From positions 1,488,001-1,552,000 of the forward strand of contig NZ_FQLF01000002.1 in NCBI RefSeq assembly GCF_900120175.1: DNA of 64,000 bases. Direction: 5' to 3'. This DNA is from Oceanicoccus sp. KOV_DT_Chl (GTDB lineage Bacteria; Pseudomonadota; Gammaproteobacteria; Pseudomonadales; Dasaniaceae). Positions 9,120 to 18,599 of this stretch are shown here, piece after piece; the stretch's first letter is position 1; every line of letters begins with the position of its first letter. The notes below the pieces were generated by a model that did not search any database, was not told the DNA's origin, and saw only the letters and a program-made list of their open reading frames with translations. The position numbers and the translations under genes are program-made.

Positions 9120-9509
9120 CGCTTTATACCCTCTAACAGAACATCACCTCCTGCAGACCCGCTCTGCAACCTTCCCGTGCCTGAAAATCATCAAGCAGTA
9201 GTATCGCCCGCAAAATTAGTACTATTTTATTGTGCAAGCTCACTATGATCGAGCATCTGCTTGGCTGGCTCGCACACCAGCATGAGTTAATACAGTGCAA
9301 TTTAGCGCAAACTGGCACTACTTTTGAACGGTATAAATTTTCTATCAAAAAATTATCGCACCAGCTCCATGCAATTATCCTGAATTTCGCACTCTTTCGA
9401 ATCACAACTATGGTTTCAAGCCTATTTCGGTGTAAAAAACGACGTTGGCATAGCTGTTGCAAATACCCAGAAAAACCTAAGAGAGAAATCAGTAACATCA
9501 GGAGCACAT
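9120..9509 (+). promoter_or_regulatory. 390-base leader/promoter region of the nitrate transport operon
   Basis: No convincing gene lies here. It holds a 6-bp stem with a 5-base loop (TGCAGA at 9152-9157 with TCTGCA at 9163-9168) just after the NIT gene stop, perhaps a weak terminator or leader hairpin, though no T-tract follows. It also holds a sigma-54-like element at 9313-9328. A good Shine-Dalgarno (AGGAG) lies just before the nrtA ATG. I looked for the paired hexaloop hairpins recognised by ANTAR regulators and did not find a clear pair. Confidence 0.45.
9313..9328 (+). promoter_or_regulatory. Candidate sigma-54 (-24/-12) promoter for nrtABC
   Basis: TGGCAC, five bases, then TTGAA. The -24 GG and the spacing match the sigma-54 consensus (TGGCAC-N5-TTGCW), but the -12 GC is GA here. 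Nitrate assimilation operons in proteobacteria are often NtrC/sigma-54 controlled, which makes the match more credible. It is a single imperfect match upstream of nrtA. Confidence 0.35.
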
Positions 9510-10910
9510 ATGAAATTTGTTAGGAAAAATTTTTCAAAGAATTTATTACAGCTGGCAAAACTAGCCATAAGTTTTTTTACCCTGGCAGCTTCATTTAGCT
9601 CCGCAAGCTACGCAGAAAAAATTGGCTGGCCAGAAAAAGAAGAATTAACTTTCGGTTTTATCAAGCTAACCGATATGGCTCCTATCGCTATTGCCTATGA
9701 AAAAGGTTACTTCGAAGACGAAGGGCTTTACGTCACTATTGAAGCCCAAGCAAACTGGAAAGTTTTGTTGGACGGCGTTATTGACGGCCGACTTGATGGC
9801 GCTCATATGCTAGCTGGGCAACCACTTGCGGCAACTATGGGGTTTGGTACTAAGGCTCATATCATTACGCCTTTTTCTATGGATCTAAATGGTAATGGCA
9901 TCACCGTTTCCAATGAAGTCTGGAAACAGATGAAAGCTAATATACCGAAAATGGCAGATGGCAGACCTGTTCACCCGATTAAAGCTGACGCCTTAAAACC
10001 GGTAGTAGAAAAATATAAAGCCGAAGGGAAACCATTCAATATGGGCATGGTATTTCCTGTCTCAACACACAATTATGAACTTCGTTATTGGTTAGCCGCT
10101 GGTGGTATTCACCCGGGTTACTATGCACCTCATAAAGGTGATACTTCCGGAAAAATTAATGCAGAGGCGTTTTTATCGGTAACCCCACCACCACAAATGC
10201 CCGCCACTTTAGAGGCCGGTACCATTTATGGCTACTGTGTCGGTGAACCCTGGAACCAACAAGCCGTTTTTAAAGGAATTGGTGTACCGGTTATTACCGA
10301 TTATGAAATATGGAAAGATAATCCAGAAAAAGTTTTTGGAATCACACAGGAGTTTTCTGAAAAATATCCAAATACTACACTTCGTTTAACCCGCGCATTG
10401 ATTCGAGCGGCCAAATGGTTGGATGAAAACGACAATGCTAATCGCCCTGCCGCAGTAAAAATTCTTTCTCAATCCAATTATGTTGGCGCCGATTACGATG
10501 TCATTGCAAACAGCATGACTGGTACGTTTGAGTATGAAAAAGGCGACAAACGTGAAGTCCCTGACTTTAATGTGTTCTTTCGGTACAACGCCACCTATCC
10601 ATACTACTCGGATGCTATTTGGTACCTAACCCAAATGCGCCGTTGGGGACAAATAGCCGAAGATAAAACTGATAGCTGGTATATAGGAATGGCTAAAAAA
10701 GTTTATCGCGCGGATATCTATACCACTGCCGCACAATCCTTGATCGCAGACGGCCTTATCCCCGCGACAGAATTTCCTGACTTCGCTACCGAAGATGGAT
10801 TCAAACCTGAACAGTCTGACTTTATTGATGGCGTTACATACAACGGCAAAAAACCAAATGACTATATCAACAAGTTTTCGATTGGCCTTAAAAAAGGTGA
10901 TGTGCTTTAA
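9510..10910 (+). CDS. nrtA: Nitrate ABC transporter, periplasmic binding protein
   Basis: A 466-residue NrtA/CmpA-family solute-binding protein that captures nitrate (possibly nitrite or, in relatives, bicarbonate) in the periplasm. It has a Sec signal peptide (hydrophobic core about residues 17-34, likely cut after SASYA) and no lipobox. The mature start [20 protein letters not shown] is typical, as are [20 protein letters not shown] and the [15 protein letters not shown] region around the anion site. It is first in an operon with permease and ATPase. Carbonic anhydrase nearby (19042) raises bicarbonate as an alternative, but the NIT-domain gene upstream favours nitrate. Confidence 0.88.
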   Translation: MKFVRKNFSKNLLQLAKLAISFFTLAASFSSASYAEKIGWPEKEELTFGFIKLTDMAPIAIAYEKGYFEDEGLYVTIEAQANWKVLLDGVIDGRLDGAHMLAGQPLAATMGFGTKAHIITPFSMDLNGNGITVSNEVWKQMKANIPKMADGRPVHPIKADALKPVVEKYKAEGKPFNMGMVFPVSTHNYELRYWLAAGGIHPGYYAPHKGDTSGKINAEAFLSVTPPPQMPATLEAGTIYGYCVGEPWNQQAVFKGIGVPVITDYEIWKDNPEKVFGITQEFSEKYPNTTLRLTRALIRAAKWLDENDNANRPAAVKILSQSNYVGADYDVIANSMTGTFEYEKGDKREVPDFNVFFRYNATYPYYSDAIWYLTQMRRWGQIAEDKTDSWYIGMAKKVYRADIYTTAAQSLIADGLIPATEFPDFATEDGFKPEQSDFIDGVTYNGKKPNDYINKFSIGLKKGDVL

Positions 10911-10918
10911 GCACATCA
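10898..10918 (+). terminator. Intercistronic hairpin at the nrtA stop codon
   Basis: A near-perfect inverted repeat, GATGTGCTT / AAGCACATC with one central base, covers the nrtA stop codon and is extended by one more T-A pair. No U-tract follows, so this is more likely an mRNA-stabilising or attenuating structure than a full terminator. Such hairpins commonly let a binding-protein gene be expressed above its permease and ATPase. Confidence 0.5.
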
Positions 10919-10940
10919 TCACTAACAAGTAACTGAAACT

Positions 10941-11936
10941 ATGAATACTATAACCAATACTGCCGAGTCCTTAGCTGAAGACAATTTTTTGGTCGAGCTG
11001 AAATCGATAACAAAAAACTGCCTTAACATACTGATTCTTCCTTTAATTGGTATTATTATTTTTTTAATGCTGTGGTCGGCCACGGCACAAAAGATAGACA
11101 CGTCGCTCGGTAAATTTCCTGGCCCCGCTGCAGTATTTTCACAATTTGAAAACCTGTACGCTGAACATACTGCCGAACGAAAAAAAGCTGATGCATTCTA
11201 TGAGCGTCAACACGAACGTAATGCCAAACGTATTAAAGCAGACCCAAATTTCCAGGCAAAAATAAGAAACTACACAGGAAAGGAAACTTTCTTCGACCAA
11301 ATTATCACTAGTCTAATTACTGTGATGAGTGGATTTTTAGTTGCGGCGGCTATCGCCATACCCCTCGGCATCGTTTTAGGTTTAAGCAAAACCTTAAACA
11401 CTGCTATCAATCCGATTGTGCAAATATTTAAACCGGTGTCGCCACTGGCGTGGTTACCACTAGTCACAATGGTGGTTAGCGCCGTCTATGTTTCTCCAGA
11501 TCCTTTAGTAGCAAAATCATTTTTAAACTCGATGATCACAGTAACACTTTGTAGTCTATGGCCCATGGTTATCAATACTGCTGTTGGTGTTGCGGCAATC
11601 GACACCGACTTAATTAATGTTAGTCGCGTGCTACGTCTACACCCACTCAAGCATGTTCAGAAGATTGTATTACCAGCCTCTATACCAATGATATTTACAG
11701 GTATGCGCTTGTCCCTCAGCATCGCCTGGATGGTACTCATTGCAGCGGAGATGCTCGCTCAAAATCCGGGCCTGGGAAAGTTTGTGTGGGATGAGTTTCA
11801 AAATGGTAGCTCCAATTCATTAGCACGAATTATGGCTGCAGTTATTGTTATTGGCTTTATCGGGTTTCTATTGGATCGCTGCATGCTTGAACTTCAGAAG
11901 CTCGCTTCATGGGATAAAAATTCAGTCTCCCGTTAA
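10941..11936 (+). CDS. nrtB: Nitrate ABC transporter permease
   Basis: A 331-residue BPD_transp_1-type inner-membrane permease. One N-terminal membrane segment (about 30-50) is followed by a charged stretch of about 75 residues rich in Lys/Glu/Arg, then the permease core starting at FFDQIITSLITV. The EAA-type loop that contacts the ATPase lies around RVLRLHPLKHVQKIVLPASIPMI. It is 30 bases downstream of nrtA and 15 upstream of nrtC, in one operon. The family identity is clear; nitrate as the substrate comes from the binding protein and context. Confidence 0.87.
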   Translation: MNTITNTAESLAEDNFLVELKSITKNCLNILILPLIGIIIFLMLWSATAQKIDTSLGKFPGPAAVFSQFENLYAEHTAERKKADAFYERQHERNAKRIKADPNFQAKIRNYTGKETFFDQIITSLITVMSGFLVAAAIAIPLGIVLGLSKTLNTAINPIVQIFKPVSPLAWLPLVTMVVSAVYVSPDPLVAKSFLNSMITVTLCSLWPMVINTAVGVAAIDTDLINVSRVLRLHPLKHVQKIVLPASIPMIFTGMRLSLSIAWMVLIAAEMLAQNPGLGKFVWDEFQNGSSNSLARIMAAVIVIGFIGFLLDRCMLELQKLASWDKNSVSR

Positions 11937-11951
11937 TCAAAGGATAAAACA

Positions 11952-12818
11952 ATGAACCCCATTCTTGAAATAAGTGATGTAGGAATGCAATTTCCTACCA
12001 ACAAAGGTGCTTTTACCGCACTTGAAAATGTCAATTTAAAAATATCTAAAGGTGAGTTTGTTTCTCTGATCGGTCACTCTGGGTGTGGCAAGTCTACTGT
12101 TTTAAATATTGTTGCCGGCTTATATCAGGCGACCCAAGGCGGGGTCATTCTCAATGGAAAAGAGGTATCAGAGCCTGGACCTGAGCGCGCTGTAGTTTTT
12201 CAAAACCATTCATTACTGCCATGGTTAAGCGCCTACCAGAATGTGGAGCTAGCAGTTAAACAGGTTTTCGGTCGCAGTTCTTCACCTGAGAAAAAAAGCA
12301 AAGCCGAAATGCGCGAGTGGATTGAGCACAACTTACGCCTGGTTCATATGGACCATGCCATGCACAAACGACCTGATGAAATATCAGGTGGCATGAAACA
12401 ACGTGTCGGTATTGCTCGCGCGCTGGCAATGCAGCCCGACGTGTTGCTAATGGACGAACCATTTGGCGCCCTTGATGCACTAACACGCGCCCACATGCAA
12501 GATTCTTTAATGGAGATTCAAGCACGGCTCAACAATACCGTAATTATGATCACCCACGATGTTGATGAAGCAGTTTTGTTATCCGACCGCATTGTGATGA
12601 TGACCAATGGACCAGCAGCCACAATTGGTGAAATTCTGGATATCGATCTCGATCGTCCAAGAGACCGACTGGCTTTAGCAGATGATCCAAACTATACCCA
12701 TCTTCGTGCCGAAGTCCTCAAATTTTTATATGAAAAGCAGCGCAAGGTCGAAAATTTTATGCCCTCAAATAGTGATGGCAATAAATCTATAAACACACGA
12801 AAAAATAAAGCGGCATAA
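11952..12818 (+). CDS. nrtC: Nitrate ABC transporter ATP-binding protein
   Basis: A 288-residue ABC ATPase with Walker A GHSGCGKST (residues 41-49), signature SGGMKQR (about 145-151), Walker B VLLMDEPFGALD (about 164-175) and switch His in ITHDVDEA. It is a single-domain NrtD-like protein without the long C-terminal binding-protein-like domain of cyanobacterial NrtC, so it probably acts as a homodimer. A short polar C-terminal tail of about 35 residues follows the fold. It completes the importer with nrtA and nrtB and is 59 bases upstream of the porin gene. Confidence 0.88.
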   Translation: MNPILEISDVGMQFPTNKGAFTALENVNLKISKGEFVSLIGHSGCGKSTVLNIVAGLYQATQGGVILNGKEVSEPGPERAVVFQNHSLLPWLSAYQNVELAVKQVFGRSSSPEKKSKAEMREWIEHNLRLVHMDHAMHKRPDEISGGMKQRVGIARALAMQPDVLLMDEPFGALDALTRAHMQDSLMEIQARLNNTVIMITHDVDEAVLLSDRIVMMTNGPAATIGEILDIDLDRPRDRLALADDPNYTHLRAEVLKFLYEKQRKVENFMPSNSDGNKSINTRKNKAA

Positions 12819-12877
12819 GAACCTTTATGCAACACACTTTAATACCAACAAAATAACTACACCCCTAGGAGCAACCA

Positions 12878-14047
12878 ATGATTAAATTTCAGCCTGGTCT
12901 TTTGGCTTTAGCTATTAGCAGTATCGTATTTTCTTCTACTAGTTTTGCTGCGGACTCTATATCAGAGGCACTAAAGGCTGCCACTGTTTTTGGCGACTTT
13001 AGATTACGCTATGAAGATGTCGACAATGACGTTATCGACAGTGACGGCCTTACCCTGCGCTCGCGCATTGGCTTTAAATCAGCAGACTACAAAGGGTTTT
13101 CAACTCTTGTAGAAGTTGAGGATGTCCGCGACGTTGCTGGTATTGATGATGAAGGCAATTTAATCCCTGACCCTGAAGTCACAGAAATAGACCAGGCCTT
13201 TATCCAATATAAAGGGGATGGATATATGGCTAAAGCCGGTCGCCAGGTCATTACTCTTGATGGCCATCGCTTTGTAGGTGATGTTGGCTGGCGTCAGGAC
13301 AGGCAAACGTTTGATGCAGTAAGGAGCCAAATTGATGTTTCTGAAAAACTAAAACTGGACATTTCTTATATCTTTAAACGCAACCGTATCTTTGCTGAAG
13401 ACATGGATGCTAAATCCAGTGACTTGCTACTCAATGCAGCTTACCAAACACCTATTGGTAAAATTGTTGGCTACGGTTATTTACTGGATGATGATACCCG
13501 CGATGAAAAGTCAGATACTTTTGGCGCTAGCCTATCTGGTGCGACAGCTGGTGATATTAGTTTTTTATACCATATTGAAGCTGCCACTCAGTCAATCGAA
13601 GATAGCGGCGTTGACTATGATGCCGAATATTTTTTTGCTGAAGGTGGTATTAAATTTTCGGGTATTACCGCTAAATTAGGTTACGAAGTGCTCGGGTCAG
13701 ATGACGGCCAGGCAAGTTTTACCACTCCCTTGGCTACACTGCATAAATTTAATGGCTGGAACGATATTTTTCTCGGCGGTAGCTTTAACCCTACGGCCAT
13801 GCCCAATGGTTTAGTCGACACCTATATCAGTGTAGGCACGAAAATTTCGGGCATAGCAGTCGCTGCAGTAATGCATGAGTACGAAGCTGAAGAAGGCTCG
13901 GCAGACTATGGGGATGAAATGGGCTTTGTCGTCAGTAAAGGATTCAGCAACGGTGTTAGCACTGGCCTTAAGTATTCCAGCTATGATGCAGATACTTTTA
14001 GCAGTGACACCGACAAACTCTGGATTTGGGTTGGCGCTAAATTCTAA
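12878..14047 (+). CDS. Outer-membrane porin, alginate-export family type
   Basis: A 389-residue protein with a Sec signal peptide (cut after SFA, about residue 24) and repeated amphipathic beta strands ending in a C-terminal Phe (VGAKF), the outer-membrane assembly signal. Sections such as FGDFRLRYEDVDND, LTLRSRIGFKSADY and AGRQVITLDGHRFVG match the alginate-export (Alginate_exp) porin family. Placed directly after nrtABC and preceded by a good ribosome binding site (CTAGGAG), it probably provides the outer-membrane route for nitrate or another anion; this is inferred from position only. Confidence 0.8.
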   Translation: MIKFQPGLLALAISSIVFSSTSFAADSISEALKAATVFGDFRLRYEDVDNDVIDSDGLTLRSRIGFKSADYKGFSTLVEVEDVRDVAGIDDEGNLIPDPEVTEIDQAFIQYKGDGYMAKAGRQVITLDGHRFVGDVGWRQDRQTFDAVRSQIDVSEKLKLDISYIFKRNRIFAEDMDAKSSDLLLNAAYQTPIGKIVGYGYLLDDDTRDEKSDTFGASLSGATAGDISFLYHIEAATQSIEDSGVDYDAEYFFAEGGIKFSGITAKLGYEVLGSDDGQASFTTPLATLHKFNGWNDIFLGGSFNPTAMPNGLVDTYISVGTKISGIAVAAVMHEYEAEEGSADYGDEMGFVVSKGFSNGVSTGLKYSSYDADTFSSDTDKLWIWVGAKF

Positions 14048-14061
14048 TAATCCAATTAATT

Positions 14062-14093
14062 GGTCGGGGGAATTTTACGACGATTCCCTGACC
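14062..14093 (+). terminator. Terminator-like hairpin after the porin gene
   Basis: GGTC...GGGAAT pairs with ATTCCC...GACC around a 9-base loop, with a small internal mismatch. The following bases are only moderately T-rich. It could end or attenuate the nrt-porin transcript before the redox genes. A 12-base palindrome (CCAATTAATTGG) lies immediately upstream. Confidence 0.4.
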
Positions 14094-14149
14094 ATTTCTT
14101 ACAATCCCGAAGCTGTTCTTTTTCCTTTCAGTAATTTCTGGAGAGAGCG

Positions 14150-16145
14150 ATGACTGCAGTGGCTATCCCGCCCGCTGAATCTAATCTACAATCTCTTATC
14201 GCTAGCGATCAATCCAATACCGTCTGTGTCATTGGTAGCGGTCCGGTCGGCATCCGCTTTGTTCAAGAATTGTTGAATCACCATCCCAATGCCTGCATCA
14301 AACTGTTTGGCAACGAACCTTTCGCACCTTATAACCGCGTACAACTTTCCTCTGTACTGGCAGGTGATATTGATCGTGAGAATATTAGCTTTCACTTGCC
14401 AGAAAAAAATCAACACCCTAATTTTGACTACATTAACTGCACCATTAAAAGTATCGACAAAGTCGCTCACTCTATTACCGATGCCTTGGGCACAGTTTAT
14501 TACTATGACAAATTAATACTTGCGACTGGCTCACGGCCATTCATCCCCAATATTCCAGGCATTCAACAACAAGGGGTCTACACCTTTCGCAACCTTAAAG
14601 ATACCGATGCACTGTATGCCAGGCTTTCCAGCGCCAAGCACATTGTCATTGTTGGTGGCGGCTTATTAGGCATTGAAGCTGCCAGAGCACTGCGACGATT
14701 AAATACCCGTATCACCTTGATCCATCAAGGTAGCCGATTAATGAATAGGCAACTTGATGATGAAGCTGCCGGGCAGCTGGCACTAAAATTACAACAAAGT
14801 GGTATTGCAATTATTGTTGAATCTGGCGTCAGGGTTGTGCACGGTTTTAACCGTGTCGAAGGCGTTACCACCCGCAATGGCGACCGACTGGATTGTGATA
14901 CTGTTTTATTTTGCACCGGCGTGAGTTGCAATACGCAACTGCTGTTAATGCCGGTGTTAAAACAGCACAAGGTATTATTGTAGATGAGTGCTTACAAACT
15001 TCTGCTGAAGATATTTATGCCATTGGCGAATGTAGTGAATTTAACCAAAAAACGTTTGGTTTTGCCGGCCCCGGACTTGATCAGGCCGCAGTAGCAGCCG
15101 ATGTGCTTTGCGGTGGAAATTCTCGATATGCGGGTTCTGTTGTCAGCTCTCGATTAAAAGTTGTCAATGAGCACGTTTTCAGCGTCGGCGAAGTTTGTGA
15201 CTTCCCCCGCCACGGACGTCAACAGGAAGTAATGTATAAAGCTGAAGGCATATACCGCAAAATAGTCGTTCACAATAATATTTTGATTGGTGTGCTGGGA
15301 GTTGGGAATGGCCAGAACTTCCCCGGATACAGGAACTATACCAGCAGCAGCGAAAACTTTATTTCTGGCAACGCTGGTTGTTTTTACTCAATGGGCATCT
15401 TTGGTTAAGTAAGGCATCCAGTAACGCTAAAAGCTGGCCAGCTACAGCTATTGTATGTCAATGCAACAAAATTTCTCAAATGCATATAACCAAAGCCATT
15501 GATAGTGGTTGTGATTCTGTAGCCACTATTGTTGATAAAACCCGTGCAGGAAGTGTATGCGGATCATGTAAACCTTTATTACAACAACTGCTCGGCGATG
15601 AAGCGCCACTGGATAAAGATAAATTCTGGGCACCTGTTTTAGTAAGCAGTGTTATGGCGCTGCTACTCACAATTCTACTTATCTGGATGCCTGCGCTAAC
15701 CATTCCCAATAGTGTGCAGCTGGAAGCAAGCCTTGGCGGCATCTGGAACGATAAATTCTGGAAACAAGTTACCGGATTTACCTTACTAGGCCTATCTGCA
15801 GCGGGCTTATTAATGTCGCTACGAAAACGAATTCACAATATGCAGCTAGGCGATTTCGCCTATTGGCGCACACTCCATATCGTGCTTGGTTTATTGTGTG
15901 CATCAATACTGATTTTACATACGGGTTTTCATTTAGGCGTGCATTTAAACCGCTACCTCATGGTTAATTTTTTATTAGTGGTTGGCCTGGGCACATTGGC
16001 TGGCATTGCCGTCGCCTGCAGCCATCGTTTGAGCCCAGCCAATGGCCTGCAATTACGCAAAACGCTGAGCTGGTTTCATCTACTGGTCAGCTGGCCACTG
16101 CCATTATTACTGGCTGTACATATTCTGTCAGTTTATTATTTTTAG
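14150..16145 (+). CDS. Membrane NAD(P)H dehydrogenase: NirB/NasC-like FAD domain + BFD [2Fe-2S] + cytochrome b-like domain; two frameshifts
   Basis: Read across two -1 frameshifts this is one protein of about 665 residues. Part 1 is a Pyr_redox_2 FAD/NAD(P) domain like the N-terminus of NirB or NasC (IGSGPVGIRFVQEL, then VGGGLLGIEAARALRR). Part 2 is a BFD-like cluster domain with CQCN and, about 30 residues later, CGSC. Part 3 has about five membrane segments with His residues (LHIVLG, LHTGFHLG, WFHLL, VHILSVYYF) suited to b-type heme. The first break lies near 14940-14946 and the second at the GGG at 15304-15306; one added base at each restores good family sequence. The siroheme part of NirB is absent, so it should pass electrons to a partner, plausibly the multiheme cytochrome 13 bases downstream. 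Confidence 0.75.
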
Positions 16146-16158
16146 TGATGCATTATTG

Positions 16159-17558
16159 ATGAATAAATTTAGCTGGTTTTTATGGGCCTTATTGAGCGTA
16201 ATGCTGGCGAGTTACTTCTCCTATACCCTATTTATAAGTACCGACAAATCGACTTTTTTAATTGGTGAAACAAGCTATGGTCATTACCAAATAGAGTTAG
16301 CCTGCAATAGCTGTCATACCGACGCCTTTGGCGGTCCAGAGATCATTCAACAAGCCTGCGTCAACTGTCACGGTGACGAATTAAAACAGGCCCATGACTC
16401 ACATCCTCGAAAAAAATTCACAGACCCACGAGAAGCTTACCGGCTGGAAATTATTGATGCTCGCTATTGTGTAAGTTGCCACACTGAGCATAAACCAGAA
16501 CAAACTCATGCCATGGGCGTTACCCTACCGGATGATTATTGTTTTCATTGCCATGCGGAAATTGGTAACGACCGTAAAAGCCACCAAGACCTGCCCTTTG
16601 ATAGCTGCGCCAGCGCAGGCTGCCATAATTTTCATGATAACCGAGCACTTTACGAAAGTTTTTTAGTTAACAATGCCAATCAACCCTGGCTGCAAGAAAT
16701 TGCAAAAATAGCAGCGGCAAGTTCAGCCCACTACTTTTCCCCAACCAATAAATCCTCAAACCCTGAACACGACGCACACAAAATGCAACAACACCCGGAG
16801 ATAACTAAACAATGGCAACATAGTGCACATGCAAATGCCCAAGTAAGCTGCACGGCATGTCACACAGAAAACAATTCAGAAGTATGGGTTGAGCAGCCAC
16901 AGTTGTCGCAATGCAAAGTTTGTCATCAGCAAGAAACAAAAGGGTTCTTGTCAGGTAAGCACGGCATGCGTTTATCTGGAACTAATAAACCAAAACTCGC
17001 ACCAATCTCACCCATAGATTCACCATTAACGTTCAAATCCTCAGCAATAAATGAGCAGCATGGGTGCAATTCTTGTCACCTATCGCACTCATATAATACA
17101 CAATCTGCTGCGGTTGATGCCTGTGTGCGATGCCACGATGATGAACACAGTAAAAATTATTTCTCCTCACCTCACGGAAACCTATGGTCACAAGCGCTAA
17201 CGGGGAAATACCGGTAGAAGAAGCCGTTTCGTGTGCAAGCTGCCACCTTCCTCGCATTAAAAAAGAAGATTCTGGCACAGATATTGTAATAAATAATACT
17301 ATTAACTCAGATAGCGTTGCAGGGATCAATTCTGGTGCGATTTTCGATAAGGACAATATTTTTCGTGTCGAGCACAACCAAAATTTTAATTTGCGACCCA
17401 ATGAAAAAATGATTCGGTCAACGTGTATGCACTGCCACAGCTTGGAGTTTTCAATCGATTCACTTGCTGACCAAAAATTAATTAAGAACAATTTCAATGG
17501 CAAACCCGGAGTTCACATTCCATCAATGGATTGGGCTCTGGAAAGAGAGAAAAAATAA
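16159..17558 (+). CDS. Membrane-anchored multiheme cytochrome c (11 heme motifs), one frameshift
   Basis: About 466 residues when read through a -1 shift at the GGGG run 17202-17205. A single N-terminal hydrophobic segment (about residues 5-25) looks like an uncleaved anchor, leaving a periplasmic body. I count ten CXXCH motifs plus one CX4CH (CASAGCH), nine of the eleven before the break and two after (CASCH, CMHCH). Without the extra base the protein would stop about 115 residues early. It directly follows the FAD/[2Fe-2S]/cytochrome b gene, suggesting electrons cross the membrane into this heme wire. I do not recognise it as NrfA, ONR or NapC by its motif order; the terminal acceptor is unknown. 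Confidence 0.75.
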
Positions 17559-17599
17559 TTCATAAATAGTAAAAAATTTTATAAATAAGGAGTACGAGA

Positions 17600-18166
17600 A
17601 TGCATAAAATCATTATCTCTTCCATGCTGGTTATTTCAGCATTTTTATTAGGTTGTGCCGAACCCGTTAAGCCTGGCATTGAGCCAAAAATTTATACCGA
17701 CTCATTGTTTGCAGTCATGAAGGCGGACCGCACCAACTATACCAAGCTGGTTGTCAAACGACTTGGGCCGGCTGGTGCCGACGTAATAAAGCCTGACGAA
17801 CACTGGCAGGATATTCCTAACGGTACCCTGCTGCCGGCCCAAATGTTTCGAGCTGGTGCTGAAGCCGTTGCTGAAATGACTAATGATTTTACTTATTCTT
17901 TGCAATCAATATGGCCAATCAATAAGCAAAATGCACCTAAGACTACTGTAGAAAAAGCCGGCCTTGAATATATTGCAGCTAACCCTGGCGAAAACTATTA
18001 TGGGGAAGAACAGCTTGGTGAGGTTACTTATTTCACCGCCGTCTATCCTGATGTCGCAGTTTCTGATGCCTGTACTAGTTGTCACAATGATCATAAGGAT
18101 TCGCCTAAAACTGATTTTAAACTTGGTGAGGTTATGGGTGGCGTAGTGATACGTGTGCCACTTTAA
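17600..18166 (+). CDS. Tll0287-like (DUF3365) heme lipoprotein
   Basis: A 188-residue protein with a lipoprotein signal (hydrophobic run ending FLLGC, Cys at about residue 19), so probably tethered in the periplasm. The body matches the Tll0287-like/DUF3365 domain, a PAS-like fold that in cyanobacterial Tll0287 binds c-type heme; one CTSCH motif is present near the C-terminus. The family is often a sensor-type input domain, but here it stands alone. The preceding ribosome binding site (AAGGAG) is strong. It is co-directional with the multiheme cytochrome and the small cytochrome c, so a redox or gas-sensing role in that chain is plausible. Confidence 0.75.
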   Translation: MHKIIISSMLVISAFLLGCAEPVKPGIEPKIYTDSLFAVMKADRTNYTKLVVKRLGPAGADVIKPDEHWQDIPNGTLLPAQMFRAGAEAVAEMTNDFTYSLQSIWPINKQNAPKTTVEKAGLEYIAANPGENYYGEEQLGEVTYFTAVYPDVAVSDACTSCHNDHKDSPKTDFKLGEVMGGVVIRVPL

Positions 18167-18202
18167 ATATTAGAGAATAGCGGCCCACTGGATGTGATAG
18201 CT

Positions 18203-18556
18203 ATGCAACGCTTTATATTTTTTATTTACTTTATTGTTTTGTTAATCACAGTAGCCGCTTGTGCTGAAAGAAAGTCAGCACAAGCAGCTGTAGATTCCAG
18301 ATTAGTCGAAGGTGAAGTTCTGTATAAGGCTAATTGCAAAGTATGTCACGCCCAGGCAATCAACGGCGCACCAATCCCTGGTAATAAGAAAATGTGGGGG
18401 GCCCGCGCCCAACAAGGCATCACTACTCTGGTACAGCACGCGAGTGAAGGTTATGAGTTAATGCCAGCTAAAGGGGGGAATAACGCGCTCACGGATCAAC
18501 AATTGGAACTGGCAATTACTTTTATGCTGTCCAAAATTGCTACTGACAACGAATAA
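18203..18556 (+). CDS. Small cytochrome c lipoprotein (c5-like)
   Basis: About 117 residues. An N-terminal hydrophobic segment ends at a lipobox-like VAAC, then one heme motif CKVCH, and a C-terminal helix with a candidate Met ligand (ELMPAKGG). The pattern NCKVCHAQAINGAPIPG resembles cytochrome c5-type domains. I choose the ATG at 18203; a GTG three codons earlier is the alternative. It lies 36 bases after the Tll0287-like gene and 43 before the globin gene. It likely shuttles electrons in the periplasm between the multiheme cytochrome and a reductase or oxidase. Confidence 0.8.
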   Translation: MQRFIFFIYFIVLLITVAACAERKSAQAAVDSRLVEGEVLYKANCKVCHAQAINGAPIPGNKKMWGARAQQGITTLVQHASEGYELMPAKGGNNALTDQQLELAITFMLSKIATDNE

Positions 18557-18599
18557 TTTTATTAACCGTTATATTTATTAACTTTTTTAGGAACTTACG

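Noticed and set aside
9152-9168. ANTAR-type antiterminator hairpin
   Set aside because: Only one small stem with a 5-base loop; the paired hexaloops needed for ANTAR recognition are not there.
9237-9254. CRP-like TGTGC/TCACT pair upstream of nrtA
   Set aside because: The spacing is too short (14 bases, not 16) and one half site is off.
9133-9507. Minus-strand open frame of 124 codons upstream of nrtA
   Set aside because: Composition is not protein-like, no ribosome binding site is seen, and it covers the nrt leader with its likely promoter.
9230-9523. Plus-strand open frame of 97 codons overlapping the nrtA start
   Set aside because: It overlaps the signal peptide of nrtA in another frame and has no recognisable domain.
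12256-12525. Minus-strand frame inside nrtC
   Set aside because: Shadow frame over the ABC signature region; no start context.
14940-17205. Programmed -1 ribosomal frameshifting at the redox genes
   Set aside because: No canonical X-XXY-YYZ slippery heptamer or downstream pseudoknot is evident, and the same one-base loss recurs in unrelated genes. Sequencing loss in G/C runs is simpler.
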